Part shown: positions 27,587 to 35,000 of the stretch, piece after piece
Layout of the letters: the number at the start of each line of letters is the position of its first letter
Position numbering within the stretch: the first letter of the stretch is position 1
Source of the DNA: Sphaeroforma sirkka
Taxonomy: Eukaryota; Opisthokonta; Ichthyosporea; Ichthyophonida
Direction of reading: 5' to 3'
Length of the DNA stretch: 35,000 bases
Assembly (NCBI GenBank): GCA_001586965.3
Contig: LUCW03000394.1
Coordinates: 1-35,000 of the forward strand
The notes under the pieces: generated by a model
What the model saw: only the letters and a program-made list of their open reading frames with translations
Told to the model about the DNA's origin: nothing
Databases searched by the model: none
Made by a program: the position numbers and the translations under genes

Positions 27587-28265
27587 TTTGGTAGAGAGTG
27601 GAATCTCTGATTCTTTGACTTTGTTAAGGAAGGTCGCAGAGGGGGTCCATGAAGTTGTATCTATAGGACCTATACGACATATTATAGTATGTCTCCAGGG
27701 CGTCTTTTGGACTGCTCGAGTACCCTGATAAAGGAAGGTATCTGCTTACCTATCTAAATGTATTGGCTCGCATTGTATCATGCTTATTAATTTATTGAGC
27801 CACGGATCTAATTTCCGTAGAGGACAACACAACGTTAAGGTAGCTTTATGTATCTGAACGTAATTTAATAATTGGGCAATTAACTGCCACGGTGGATTAG
27901 CCCACGCGTTATGTTTGGACAGATCCAATTGAAAGGCATCTCCTAGAGGATGATTAAACGTCCTGTAATCTTTTAATTGCGCGTTATGATGCGCGGCGAA
28001 CATATCTATAGTATGTGGGCCGAATGTCTTTTGTGCTAACTCAAACCATCTTGGATTACATTTCCAATCAGTGGCTAAGAGTTCGCGGACTGACTTATTA
28101 GAGTCTGGTACAAACCTGGAAAACATATCCGGTAAGTGGTTATGTATGCCTGGTAAATGTTGTATATCAAAGTGAAATTTTGATATTGTATCATGCCATC
28201 TGCTCAATAATTGAGAGTCCGGCTTCATCTCTTTCATGTATTGAAGAGACTTTTGATCACACATC
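27587..28265 (-). pseudogene. RNase H end and Dam-like domain, element 4
   Basis: The 172-residue frame 27746-28264 starts in RNase H (Cys-Asp-Gln-Lys-Ser-Leu-Gln-Tyr; His-Leu-Pro-Gly-Ile-His-Asn-His-Leu-Pro-Asp-Met) and passes through VRELLATDW into the extra domain: Thr-Ile-Asp-Met-Phe-Ala-Ala-His-His-Asn-Ala-Gln, Asn-Ala-Trp-Ala-Asn-Pro-Pro-Trp (NPPW at 27887-27898) and Leu-Thr-Leu-Cys-Cys-Pro-Leu-Arg. The stretch 27587-27745 is the end of that domain and a linker to INT. This is the cleanest copy of the extra domain. Broken element. Confidence 0.83.
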
Positions 28266-28463
28266 AGCGTAAATGCTGTTCCATAGAGGTAATCTCTAAA
28301 GTGTTGTCATAGCTGTTACTATAGCTAATAATTCTTGTTTAACAGTTGGATAATTCAACTGTGATGCATTCATAGCACGGCTAAAGAATTGTATGTATCT
28401 AGGGTTTATTATCTATAACCTGATACAATACTCCTCCTAGTGCTAGGTCTGATGCGTCCGTTG
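28266..28463 (-). pseudogene. RNase H first part, element 4
   Basis: Minus strand: an Ala-Thr-Asp-Ala-Ser-Asp-like strand near 28445-28470 and the Asn-Tyr-Pro-Thr-Val-Lys-Gln-Glu-Leu-Leu-Ala-Ile helix near 28310-28360. These match element 1 (226-375). Part of a broken element. Confidence 0.72.
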
Positions 28464-29378
28464 CTATTTCAAACGGCACGCCATCAACTGGTCCTTGAAC
28501 CACAGGTGCTTGTTGTACTGCGTGCTTGAGGATCTTAAATGCCTCATCACACTCTTTAGTCCATAGCTCCCTAACTTACCTTTGTGACATCTTAAGTGTC
28601 CAAAAGGTTTTAAGTAATCTGCTAAGTGTGGAACGCCATCTGAAAAGAAGTTTACGAATCCACACATGCTATTTACATCTCTCCCGGTTGTTGGAGTTCT
28701 CCAATCTAAGAGATGTTCTACCTTTCCGGGGTCGATTTTAATACCTTCCCCTGAGATTCTATACCCTAAGAGTTGAATCTCACTCATAGCAAAATGACAT
28801 TTCTTCTCATTAATTTTGAAGTTCTGTTCATTTAATCTTTGTAGTACTCGTCTGACTAATGCTTCGTGTTCGACTTTAGTCTTTGAGAAGATGACTATGT
28901 CATCTATGTAGACTTGCACGTTAGGCATGTCTGCAAACATTTCCTCCATTACTTGTTGGAAGAATGCTGGTAGGGAGTGTAACCCAAAAGGTGCGCCCTT
29001 AAAGCGATATTGTTTACCCTTCCATGTAAAACTAAAGTATTTACGGTGGGGTTCATATACCTTCATTTGGTGGTATCCTTGTGTTAGGTCTATAGTTGTA
29101 AATACTGTAGCACCTTCCATTCTTCTTAACAACTCGTTTATACGAGGTAAGTGAAAGCTATGAGTTGGCAATAATTTATTTATTGGACTCATATCTAAAC
29201 ATACTCTGACCTTCTTAAATGAACCGTCAGAGTTATGTTGATCAACGGCAAGTAATGCCAAGTTTACTGGAGTTTGTTGATAGTTTATTTCTATCACTCC
29301 ATCTGTTAACCATTTCTCGACTTGTTCTTTTTTACTACGGCTTCGTGTCTCCAAGATACATAGTTTCTTGATGGACAC
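28464..29378 (-). pseudogene. Reverse transcriptase of element 4
   Basis: A 304-residue frame spanning nearly the whole RT. Blocks in order: Thr-Asp-Gly-Val-Ile-Glu near residue 25, Ser-Phe-His-Leu-Pro-Arg-Ile-Asn near residue 73, Thr-Thr-Ile-Asp-Leu-Thr-Gln-Gly-Tyr-His-Gln near residue 95, Phe-Lys-Gly-Ala-Pro-Phe-Gly-Leu near residue 127, catalytic Tyr-Ile-Asp-Asp (28899-28910), Leu-Gly-Tyr-Arg-Ile-Ser, and the thumb Phe-Val-Asn-Phe-Phe. Typical Ty3/gypsy RT, about 60-65% identical by eye to element 2 RT. Confidence 0.9.
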
Positions 29379-29869
29379 TTCAGCTGAGTAAAGTCTACCT
29401 TGGTTAAATCTAAACTAACATATCCGTCGTTAAAACGGAACTTAGCCCAGTCAGTGATCTTGATCTTCTTATTTACTAAGATTAGATCAATGATCTTTTC
29501 CGCAAAGTCAGGTATTAATTCCTTGACTGTGTCGGATGGTGGTATATATGGTTTCAGACAATTATCGTCTGATTGATCCTTTAATGGATCTACATTGTTC
29601 GGTAAACCAGTTACGGTTATACCTAATGTAAGTAAATCACTCATTCCGACGATAATGTCGTACTTCTGTGACATCTTTACTATCACAGCTTGGGTTGTAA
29701 TGTGGCGATGGTCGGCTAATGAGATTTTAACATCGGTAGCCATCGTATCGCACTTGGAAGTCTTCTCATCAGCTAATATAAGGTGAGTAGTTTGTGTTCT
29801 ACGTTCGATATCTTTCATTAATGCAAAGCGATCGGATATACATGAAATTTCTGAACCAGGATCAATCAA
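29306..29869 (-). pseudogene. Aspartic protease and connector, element 4
   Basis: A 187-residue frame opening at Met-Ile-Asp-Pro-Gly-Ser-Glu-Ile-Ser, in the place of the retropepsin active-site loop; the preceding strand lies just upstream. Near residue 70 Tyr-Asp-Ile-Ile-Val-Gly-Met-Ser gives the second conserved strand. From about residue 105 the frame is a connector to RT (Trp-Ala-Lys-Phe-Arg-Phe-Asn, Tyr-Val-Ser-Leu-Asp-Leu), matching element 2 at 7660-7760. It would cut Gag and Pol. Part of a broken element. Confidence 0.78.
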
Positions 29870-29996
29870 CGCAAGGACTTTATTTCCGTTGCAATATACA
29901 GGGATTATTACACGCTCGTCTAAAGAGTCGTTGTATTGTCTTTGTAGAGATTGAACCCGGTAGTACCTTCATTCCAGTTTGATATCTGGTTTCCGG

Positions 29997-31346
29997 TCAC
30001 ATGTCTTGGCGTGATAACCGTTGGGTTTTCTCACACTTGTCACACTTATTAATAAAGTGTTTGCAAGTAGCTGAGTGCCGCCCGTTCCAATAACCGTTCG
30101 GGGCAAGCTGATACATATCGTATCCACACTTCTCGTCGGCACACTTCTTAACTTGCTTGTATAGTGCTTCCTTCTCAGCACGTACCCTTTTATTAGGCCG
30201 TGAGTGCTGCGCTGATTCACGCGGACGAACATTCGGACGTTTGTTAGATGTCTGTCGGGATACATACCCTTGATCTATCTGATCACGTGGTTTCTTAAGA
30301 ACCACCTTCTCTCTCGAGGTTACTCGATCAGAGGGATAAGTGTCGGAAACAGTTTCATAGAACTGATCCCAGCGCAGTCGAGTCAGGTGAAACTTCTTCT
30401 CCTGTCCTTTATCTCTCGCTTCGTTCGCATACTTGCGACGTAGCTCGAGGTAAAGGCGCTCTCGATCATTACTGCCTATGTTCATACAGAATACATGCAT
30501 TGCCAACAACTCATACCAGCGTGGCTTGTCATCCCTCTTAATATCAGGTCTGACAAGGTCCACATCGAGTTTCAGAATATAGCTCAAGATGCTAGTATTC
30601 GCTGTTGGTGGTGCCAGAATTGAACATAGTCCTGGACTGCGCATATCCTTGCTTAATAAGGATGTCACTAGCCAACATACTTCTGGCCAGTTACGACACT
30701 CATCGATCTCTTTGAGATGCTTCTGAAGGATCCGATAATTGGTTCCTTCTGGATTAAATGTCTGCATAAACGCAGATATCCATTGCGGTGGGGCAATGTC
30801 ATTTGTCTCCAGCATCACTGTAAACGCGTGTAACGAGCGAGTCAGAGTCTCGAGGTCATGATTATTGATGAATTCGGGCTTCTGGGTACTTGAGTCCCAG
30901 TTCGACTTAAGTCGACTGATCATGCCCTTATACTTCTGGTGATCGCGTTGGTCCTGCCCGCGTTGTGCTTGCAGCAACTGGTCGATTCGCTTCTGCTTGA
31001 TGTTAATTATTTTCGCATAATAATCAATTTCTGGGCGATCTTGCAGGTCATGAGCGAGCTCCATCTTAATTGTTAGTTCGTTAACTTCTGCATTCAGCAT
31101 ATCTACCTCTGTGGACTGAAAGTCTTCGGCGGGTTGGTGTAATGCATTGCAGTCTTTCCGTGGGTACTCCACGTCACTCGCATGTATGCGGGAAGCTTTA
31201 GTTCCCTTTCGGTGGATATTAAAGTCCATGGTCGACGCTTCACGACGCTCGTTACTGAGACGTGGTGTTGGAATGAAGATCTTAGGATCATCCGTTACGA
31301 TAATCTCGCACGTCGACTTTGGCTGGGTGCGATGTGCCTTCCCCAA
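29997..31346 (-). pseudogene. Gag of element 4, main part with zinc motif
   Basis: A 449-residue frame. Residues about 75-150 look like a coiled coil (Glu-Val-Asp-Met-Leu-Asn-Ala-Glu-Val-Asn-Glu-Leu; a Gln/Lys/Arg-rich helix). The middle is helical, as expected for a capsid-type domain, with Trp-Ile-Ser-Ala-Phe-Met and Trp-Tyr-Glu-Leu-Leu-Ala. The last 60 residues are basic and hold Lys-Cys-Gly-Tyr...Gly-Arg-His-Ser-Ala-Thr-Cys-Lys-His...Cys-Asp-Lys-Cys, a variant zinc motif also in element 2. The call as Gag rests on place (between LTR and protease), basic end and zinc motif. Confidence 0.72.
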
Positions 31347-31843
31347 TTAGGTAAGGGGGGGGGAGGTGTATTCTTCCCAGCGGTTGGGTCTATAATACCC
31401 TCCAAAACGGGAGACTCATGTCCCGGTGATGGTATTGGAGTAAATAGTGCCTGGTCCCGTGGAAGTAGACTTTCCCAGGGAACATTCTCCGGCTTATTTA
31501 TTTCGGCCGGCTTAGTACTTAGATCGTGGTACTCCTCATTGGTCTTCTCTAAGCGATGTTTTGACTGCTCTTTTACAGCTGCAATGGTGTCGTTAGAGAC
31601 ATATTCACGTAGGCGTTTAGCTTTCTCGCCAGTTCCGTACATTCGATCTCGTAATGTGCGATCTAAATGAGTCGATAGAACTTCTCTAGTGTGAGTTGTT
31701 TCTCTAGGGCAGCTAACTGATTCTCTCAAGTTCAAGCACTGATTCTTAAGTTCAGCATTTTCATCGAGCAACTTACTGATGATGGGTAGGTGCGCTAGCC
31801 TGTGGTTCGTCTTCCGTCGGCCCCTTATCGGGTTGGACTTCAT
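31295..31843 (-). pseudogene. Gag of element 4, upstream part
   Basis: A 182-residue frame partly overlapping the main gag frame. It has a leucine-rich helix (Leu-Leu-Asp-Glu-Asn-Ala-Glu-Leu-Lys-Asn-Gln-Cys-Leu-Asn-Leu) suited to a coiled coil, then Lys/Glu-rich sequence and a Pro-rich end (Thr-Pro-Pro-Pro-Pro-Leu-Pro). No named domain. Part of a broken element. Confidence 0.6.
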
Positions 31844-31907
31844 CGTCGCCGGGGTCGTCGTAATTGACTAATCATCGTCTTTGGCCGGGTCGTCATACTT
31901 GACTTCG

Positions 31908-32182
31908 TAATTGGTTCTTTGACTTTGGATTATTCTTCTTGGTAATTGGTTCTTTACCCTTTGGATTAATCTTCTCGAGGTCGTCGTAATTGACTTCCGT
32001 AATTGGCTCTTTCCCTTTGGATTAATCTCCTCGAGGTCGTCATACTTGACTTCCGTAATTGGTTCTTTACCCTTTGGATTAATCTCTCGAGGGATAGTAG
32101 ATGGAGTGGTCTTAAACCCATTGGTTCTTTCCTTTGGATTAATTTTCTCGGGGGATAGTAGATGGAGTGGTCTTAAACCCAC
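31908..32182 (-). repeat. Short tandem repeats in the gag N-terminal region, element 4
   Basis: About five units of roughly 57-62 bp, each starting TTGGTTCTTT or close on the plus strand (31908, 31945, 32003, 32059, 32121), with CTTTGGATTAAT in each. On the minus strand they encode repeats of the type Glu-Glu-Ile-Asn-Pro-Lys-Gly-Lys plus Glu-Val-Lys-Tyr-Asp-Asp-Leu in the frame 31868-32182. The two rightmost units have a different second half (GATAGTAGATGGAGTGG). Confidence 0.82.
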
Positions 32183-32408
32183 TCCTATTTTCGCTTCGCG
32201 GTTTCGCGAGCTTTGAACTTGAGAGAGAGTGGGTCCTCTAGCCCTCTCTCGGCTGACTTCTCTCTTAATGGAGTAGTCTCACCGGTATCCAGTGCATTGT
32301 CGTCTTTAGCGACAATGGGGGTTGACTGCGTCTTCGGCAGATTCTCTGTCCATCTTCTTTTTTATCCGCTTTACGCTTCTTAGATAGCGTAGAGTCCTTC
32401 TTAGTCAT
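32183..32408 (-). pseudogene. Likely start of gag, element 4
   Basis: On the minus strand an ATG at 32408 opens a very Lys-rich stretch (MTKKDSTLSKKRKADKKEDG). It is the first good ATG after the leader and leads toward the repeat region, so it is the probable Gag start. Part of a broken element. Confidence 0.5.
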
Positions 32409-32536
32409 ACTTATCCAGTATGACTTCTGCTATTCACTTAACGAATAGTTATTGTCTTAAGAAAATTTTATGTGGTAGTTAATTACCACGACGCTTAAGT
32501 AGCTCAAGTAGTTAATACTTTGCTAACTTTAAAATG
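32409..32536 (-). other. Leader of element 4 between 5' LTR and gag
   Basis: A 128-bp AT-rich stretch. The primer-binding site should start at 32536 on the minus strand (CATTTTAAAGTTAGC). It does not match the 3' end of any tRNA I can recall, so the primer type is unknown. Confidence 0.5.
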
Positions 32537-32959
32537 TGTAAATATCGGTCTCTTAAGGCGGTATAAACGTCTTAGAGCTCTTAGAGCTACTTAGAATTTG
32601 ATTAATTTATTACAAAAATCTTAAAAAGTCTGGTTTTACATGACTAAGACTCATTTAAGAGTCAGTCATTTTTACTGTTTATACTAATAAATGAACAACG
32701 TCCCCTCCTTGAGATAAGTTAATACTTACTTTACAGAGTTTTTAAAGTATAACGAATTTTAGTCTGGTAATAAAGTTAGGTATGCCTCATAGAAATCAGC
32801 AATACTCTGGGGGGATTGTAAGGCTGAGACATTGCCTATATATCATCCTCCCAGTACTGATTTCGCCGAAGGGATTTTATTTATGTTTTCGTTATCGTTA
32901 TCGTCGAAACTAGTATTACTTGTTTCGTCGCACGAAATACTAAAACTAGTAAAATCCTA

Positions 32960-32990
<31 letters not shown>

Positions 32991-33362
32991 TACTCTTGAT
33001 GTCCTTAGTTATTGTCTTAACCAATAACTGGCCACTTATCAAGAATTACCGACTTGCCATCATCAGACTGGCACATCTGGTTGGCTGAGCGGAGGTCAAA
33101 CTAGGTAACCATTAAGGGTCCCTAGAAACCTATGTTCGGTTGAGCCATCTCGCTACCGAAGTATTCAGATGTATATTTTGGAGTGTTTATCTAGGTCTCT
33201 TAATAGACCTACTTCAAATATACTCTTTGGCTTTTTTTTCACAGTCCCTTTAATGGGTCGGGGCCAAAATATCTGATTTGTAAAATGGAAAAGGTACTTG
33301 TAAATAGAACCGTTTACCAAAAAGAGTCCATTTAATACACGTGCTTTTAACCGTAGTACGTT
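32537..33362 (-). repeat. LTR4, 5' LTR of element 4 (outer edge lost, mosaic)
   Basis: It matches 24902-25660 with about 97-98% identity by eye over most of its length. It contains about 110 bp (32629-32740) not found in the 3' LTR and matching the LTR5 boundary at 33812-33912, and a run of 26 A at 32965-32990. Likeness to the 3' LTR ends near 33362, short of the expected TG by about 55 bp. Confidence 0.85.
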
Positions 33363-33719
33363 GTCAGCTGCAAGCTGTTTTTTTTTGTAGCTTTCCGGGA
33401 ATGCACACGCTTGGAGTGGATGGATGGAAGCTAGATTAATCTGAGTAATTTCATGAATGAAGATCTTGACTACCTAGTCTTGTTTTCTCCTCAGCACTGA
33501 ACGGGAGCATGGCGGTGGCGTACAACTCCACTTGGAGGGCTGACTCTAGTTGTGGGCCAATAGAGAGTTCCTGTTACGCCCGTTGAAGCGATTGCTCATC
33601 AGTCTGCGGGGTACTAATCTCAGCAATACAGGACTTTGGTGTCTCCAATACATAGCGCCCCTGAGGGAAATCGCGAGGCAACAGTTTCCAGGTCGGTGTC
33701 CGTTGTGGTCAGAATACAA
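33363..33719. other. Unassigned DNA upstream of element 4
   Basis: About 350 bp without recognisable coding. It may be the inner part of the LTR5-family repeat whose start is at 33889 (minus), since that repeat has no visible end, but no second copy covers it. Confidence 0.4.
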
Positions 33720-33889
33720 GTACCTATTTTTATTTGATTATTTTAGGTTTATTACAAGTTTTACAGTTTATCAGAATAATCTGATAAACTGGGGTTTAGG
33801 GTTTTGCTGGTTTTACAACACATGACTGATGACTCATTTAAGAGTCAGTCATTTTAGGATTTCTGTTTACAATTACTATTAAATGAACA
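33720..33889 (-). repeat. LTR5-family LTR start (partial or of unknown length)
   Basis: Minus strand start TGTTCATTTAATAG at 33889, after the G-rich tract AGAGAGGGGGACGT. It has an 11-bp perfect inverted repeat (33764-33774 and 33781-33791) with a 6-base loop, and TGACTCA at 33830-33836. The first 80 bp recur in 32629-32697. Confidence 0.65.
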
Positions 33890-35000
33890 ACGTCCCCCTC
33901 TCTTAGGAGGGAGAACGTTGAGATATAGTTACTCGACGTGTACTTACTACACCGTGACGGCGACTTTACACCATTTGAAAAACGCTATCGTTAGCACCTG
34001 GTTATGCAACAAAGAAACAATCTCTGTGAACATGTCCGCACAATACGGCGGTATCCTTCCGACATTCATAAGATGGAGGCACTGACACAATGGTGAGTTG
34101 TTGCCAACGATGAGATTGATATGATGTTTTTACTACACAAGCTGGTGACAGGTTGCGACCTGCACCATCCCAAAGGGCTGGGGCAAAGAACATGCGACAA
34201 ATTTGACCTTGCACAGCCTCTTCCTGATCAGGCTCTATGTCAGTGCAATCACGGAGTAGTCATGCGTAATGCGAGGGCCTGTAGTGTGAGTTTTTACAGC
34301 TAGCCTTTGATACCCGCGAATTGTCCATTCTTTGCCGAGAGATGGGGACTGACAGTACTGTGGCATAGCAAAAAAATGTACTATCACTAAAGAAAGATCA
34401 GCAATAGTGTAGATGTACACCCTTTAAAATAATAAAAACGTAAAATAGATATAGGATGAGAAAGTATGATGAGATTTGGTTAGACAGTATAATAGACCAA
34501 ACTTCCACTATGGAAACCAAAAGGAGGGACCTACGTTACTGAGTTCGATATGCATAGCCTTGCGCTAAATATGACATTGTTATTGACATGCTGGATAGGG
34601 TTGTAAATAATAGTGTCATCACTTTTCTGGTTCACGCTGTCAATACAAGGACCTGAGTGGAGTTCGGTACTTACCGAGCTGCTTGGGCGCATTACAGATA
34701 CACAACACCCCGACTCCGGTCTCCGTGAGTCCGATGGGCCGAGAGTATTTTTTTTCTCAGTTTTTTTTTGGCGGGCTGAGAAAAACGCGAGTAGTCCTAA
34801 ACCCTAAAGCAACCCTACTCACATTGTGATTGGGATTGGTGACTCGACGTGTAGATTACATATTGAATCTGGATCACGATAACGATATATATATAAATTT
34901 ATGTAGTGGGTGTGAAACATGCGCGTACAACTCTAGGTGTAGGTTTATCTTGGAAAAGCTTCAAGTAACATAACAACGCATCGTCGAGAAGATCGAATCA
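33890..35000. other. Unassigned right end of the window
   Basis: 33890-33980 is the internal side of an LTR5-family boundary, alike to 19967-20040 (ACGTTGAGATA.AGTTA block). The rest holds no convincing gene; the 60-70 codon frames have no known motif. A 10-bp inverted repeat (34751-34760 and 34776-34785) flanks a T-rich loop. Confidence 0.45.

Larger units (their letters stand above)
24902..33362 (-). mobile_element. Element 4: nearly full-length Ty3/gypsy-like retrotransposon (family 4)
   Basis: Minus strand: 5' LTR (33362-32537), leader, gag (from about 32408), protease, RT, RNase H, Dam-like domain, INT with chromodomain-like tail, polypurine tract and 3' LTR (25660-24902). Length is about 8.5 kb. 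It is the most complete copy in the window but still broken, with about five to eight breaks. The two LTRs are about 97-98% identical by eye where they align, so it is fairly young. The 5' LTR lacks a short outer part and contains a foreign stretch. No target-site duplication can be tested because the 5' edge is lost. Confidence 0.9.

Noticed and set aside
31182-31670. 162-codon plus-strand frame
   Set aside because: It is the reverse of element 4 gag; the minus frames have the coil and zinc-motif signals.
32965-32990. Run of 26 A as the tail of a processed retrocopy or LINE
   Set aside because: It lies in the middle of LTR4, where the 3' LTR has a shorter A-rich stretch at the same place; simple slippage explains it.
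33791-33805. TTTAGGG telomere-like motif (also near 24145 and, as CCCTAAA, near 34799)
   Set aside because: Only single units with partial neighbours are present, mostly inside LTR5-family sequence. This is not a telomere and not enough to name a lineage.
34751-34785. 10-bp inverted repeat with T-rich loop as a terminator
   Set aside because: No gene ends nearby and the loop is long; low-complexity T and A runs make it likely by chance.
1-35000. tRNA, rRNA or other structured RNA genes
   Set aside because: No cloverleaf-like set of A and B box motifs or rRNA core sequence was noticed on reading; a covariance-model search was not possible.

Overview
The window comes from a eukaryotic genome and is almost entirely a nest of LTR retrotransposons of the Ty3/gypsy type, most of them broken. 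No host gene, tRNA or rRNA could be recognised. The LTRs begin TG and end CA, G-rich polypurine tracts precede 3' LTRs, and the pol parts run protease, reverse transcriptase (RT), RNase H, integrase (INT). The host lineage cannot be fixed from the sequence; an unusual protist or an early fungal or fungus-like lineage is a guess only.

Layout. 1-3641: 3' part of element 1 (plus strand), ending in LTR1 (3045-3641). 3642-3956: unassigned spacer, then a scrap of LTR2. 3957-4552: solo LTR1 that cuts the LTR2 scrap. 4553-12206: element 2 (plus strand; gag, protease, RT, RNase H, INT, 3' LTR2), with a solo LTR1 (5331-5929) in its gag region flanked by a CCGA duplication. 12207-13330: orphan 121-aa minus-strand ORF and a 402-bp tandem duplication carrying zinc-knuckle motifs. 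13331-15592: scrap of an older LTR1, then element 1b (minus strand, INT and 3' LTR1). 15593-16866: compact element with 178-bp direct terminal repeats and two internal tandem arrays, TRIM-like. 16867-19820: element 3, a chromodomain-bearing Ty3-like element in a two-armed, inverted arrangement. 19821-24100: element 5 (minus strand), very decayed, with a 1009-bp tandem duplication. 24101-24901: LTR5-family piece and unassigned DNA. 24902-33362: element 4 (minus strand), the most complete copy, with both LTRs. 33363-35000: another LTR5-family piece and unassigned DNA.

How the parts relate. Elements 1, 1b, 2 and 4 are related families: TGTA...TACA LTR ends, a G-rich tract before the LTR, and a similar basic tail after INT. 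Elements 1, 2, 3 and 4 also carry an extra domain between RNase H and INT with an Asn-Pro-Pro-Trp type motif, resembling the adenine-methylase-like domain of DIRS retrotransposons. Elements 1, 2 and 4 end in what looks like a divergent chromodomain; element 3 has a clearer one. The compact 15593-16866 element has no pol but the same TGTA...TACA ends, so it may have depended on enzymes from these families. I found no convincing non-transposon system. The most interesting signals are the shared extra domain, the compact element with its exact 98-bp array, the inverted element 3, and the mosaic LTR of element 4.
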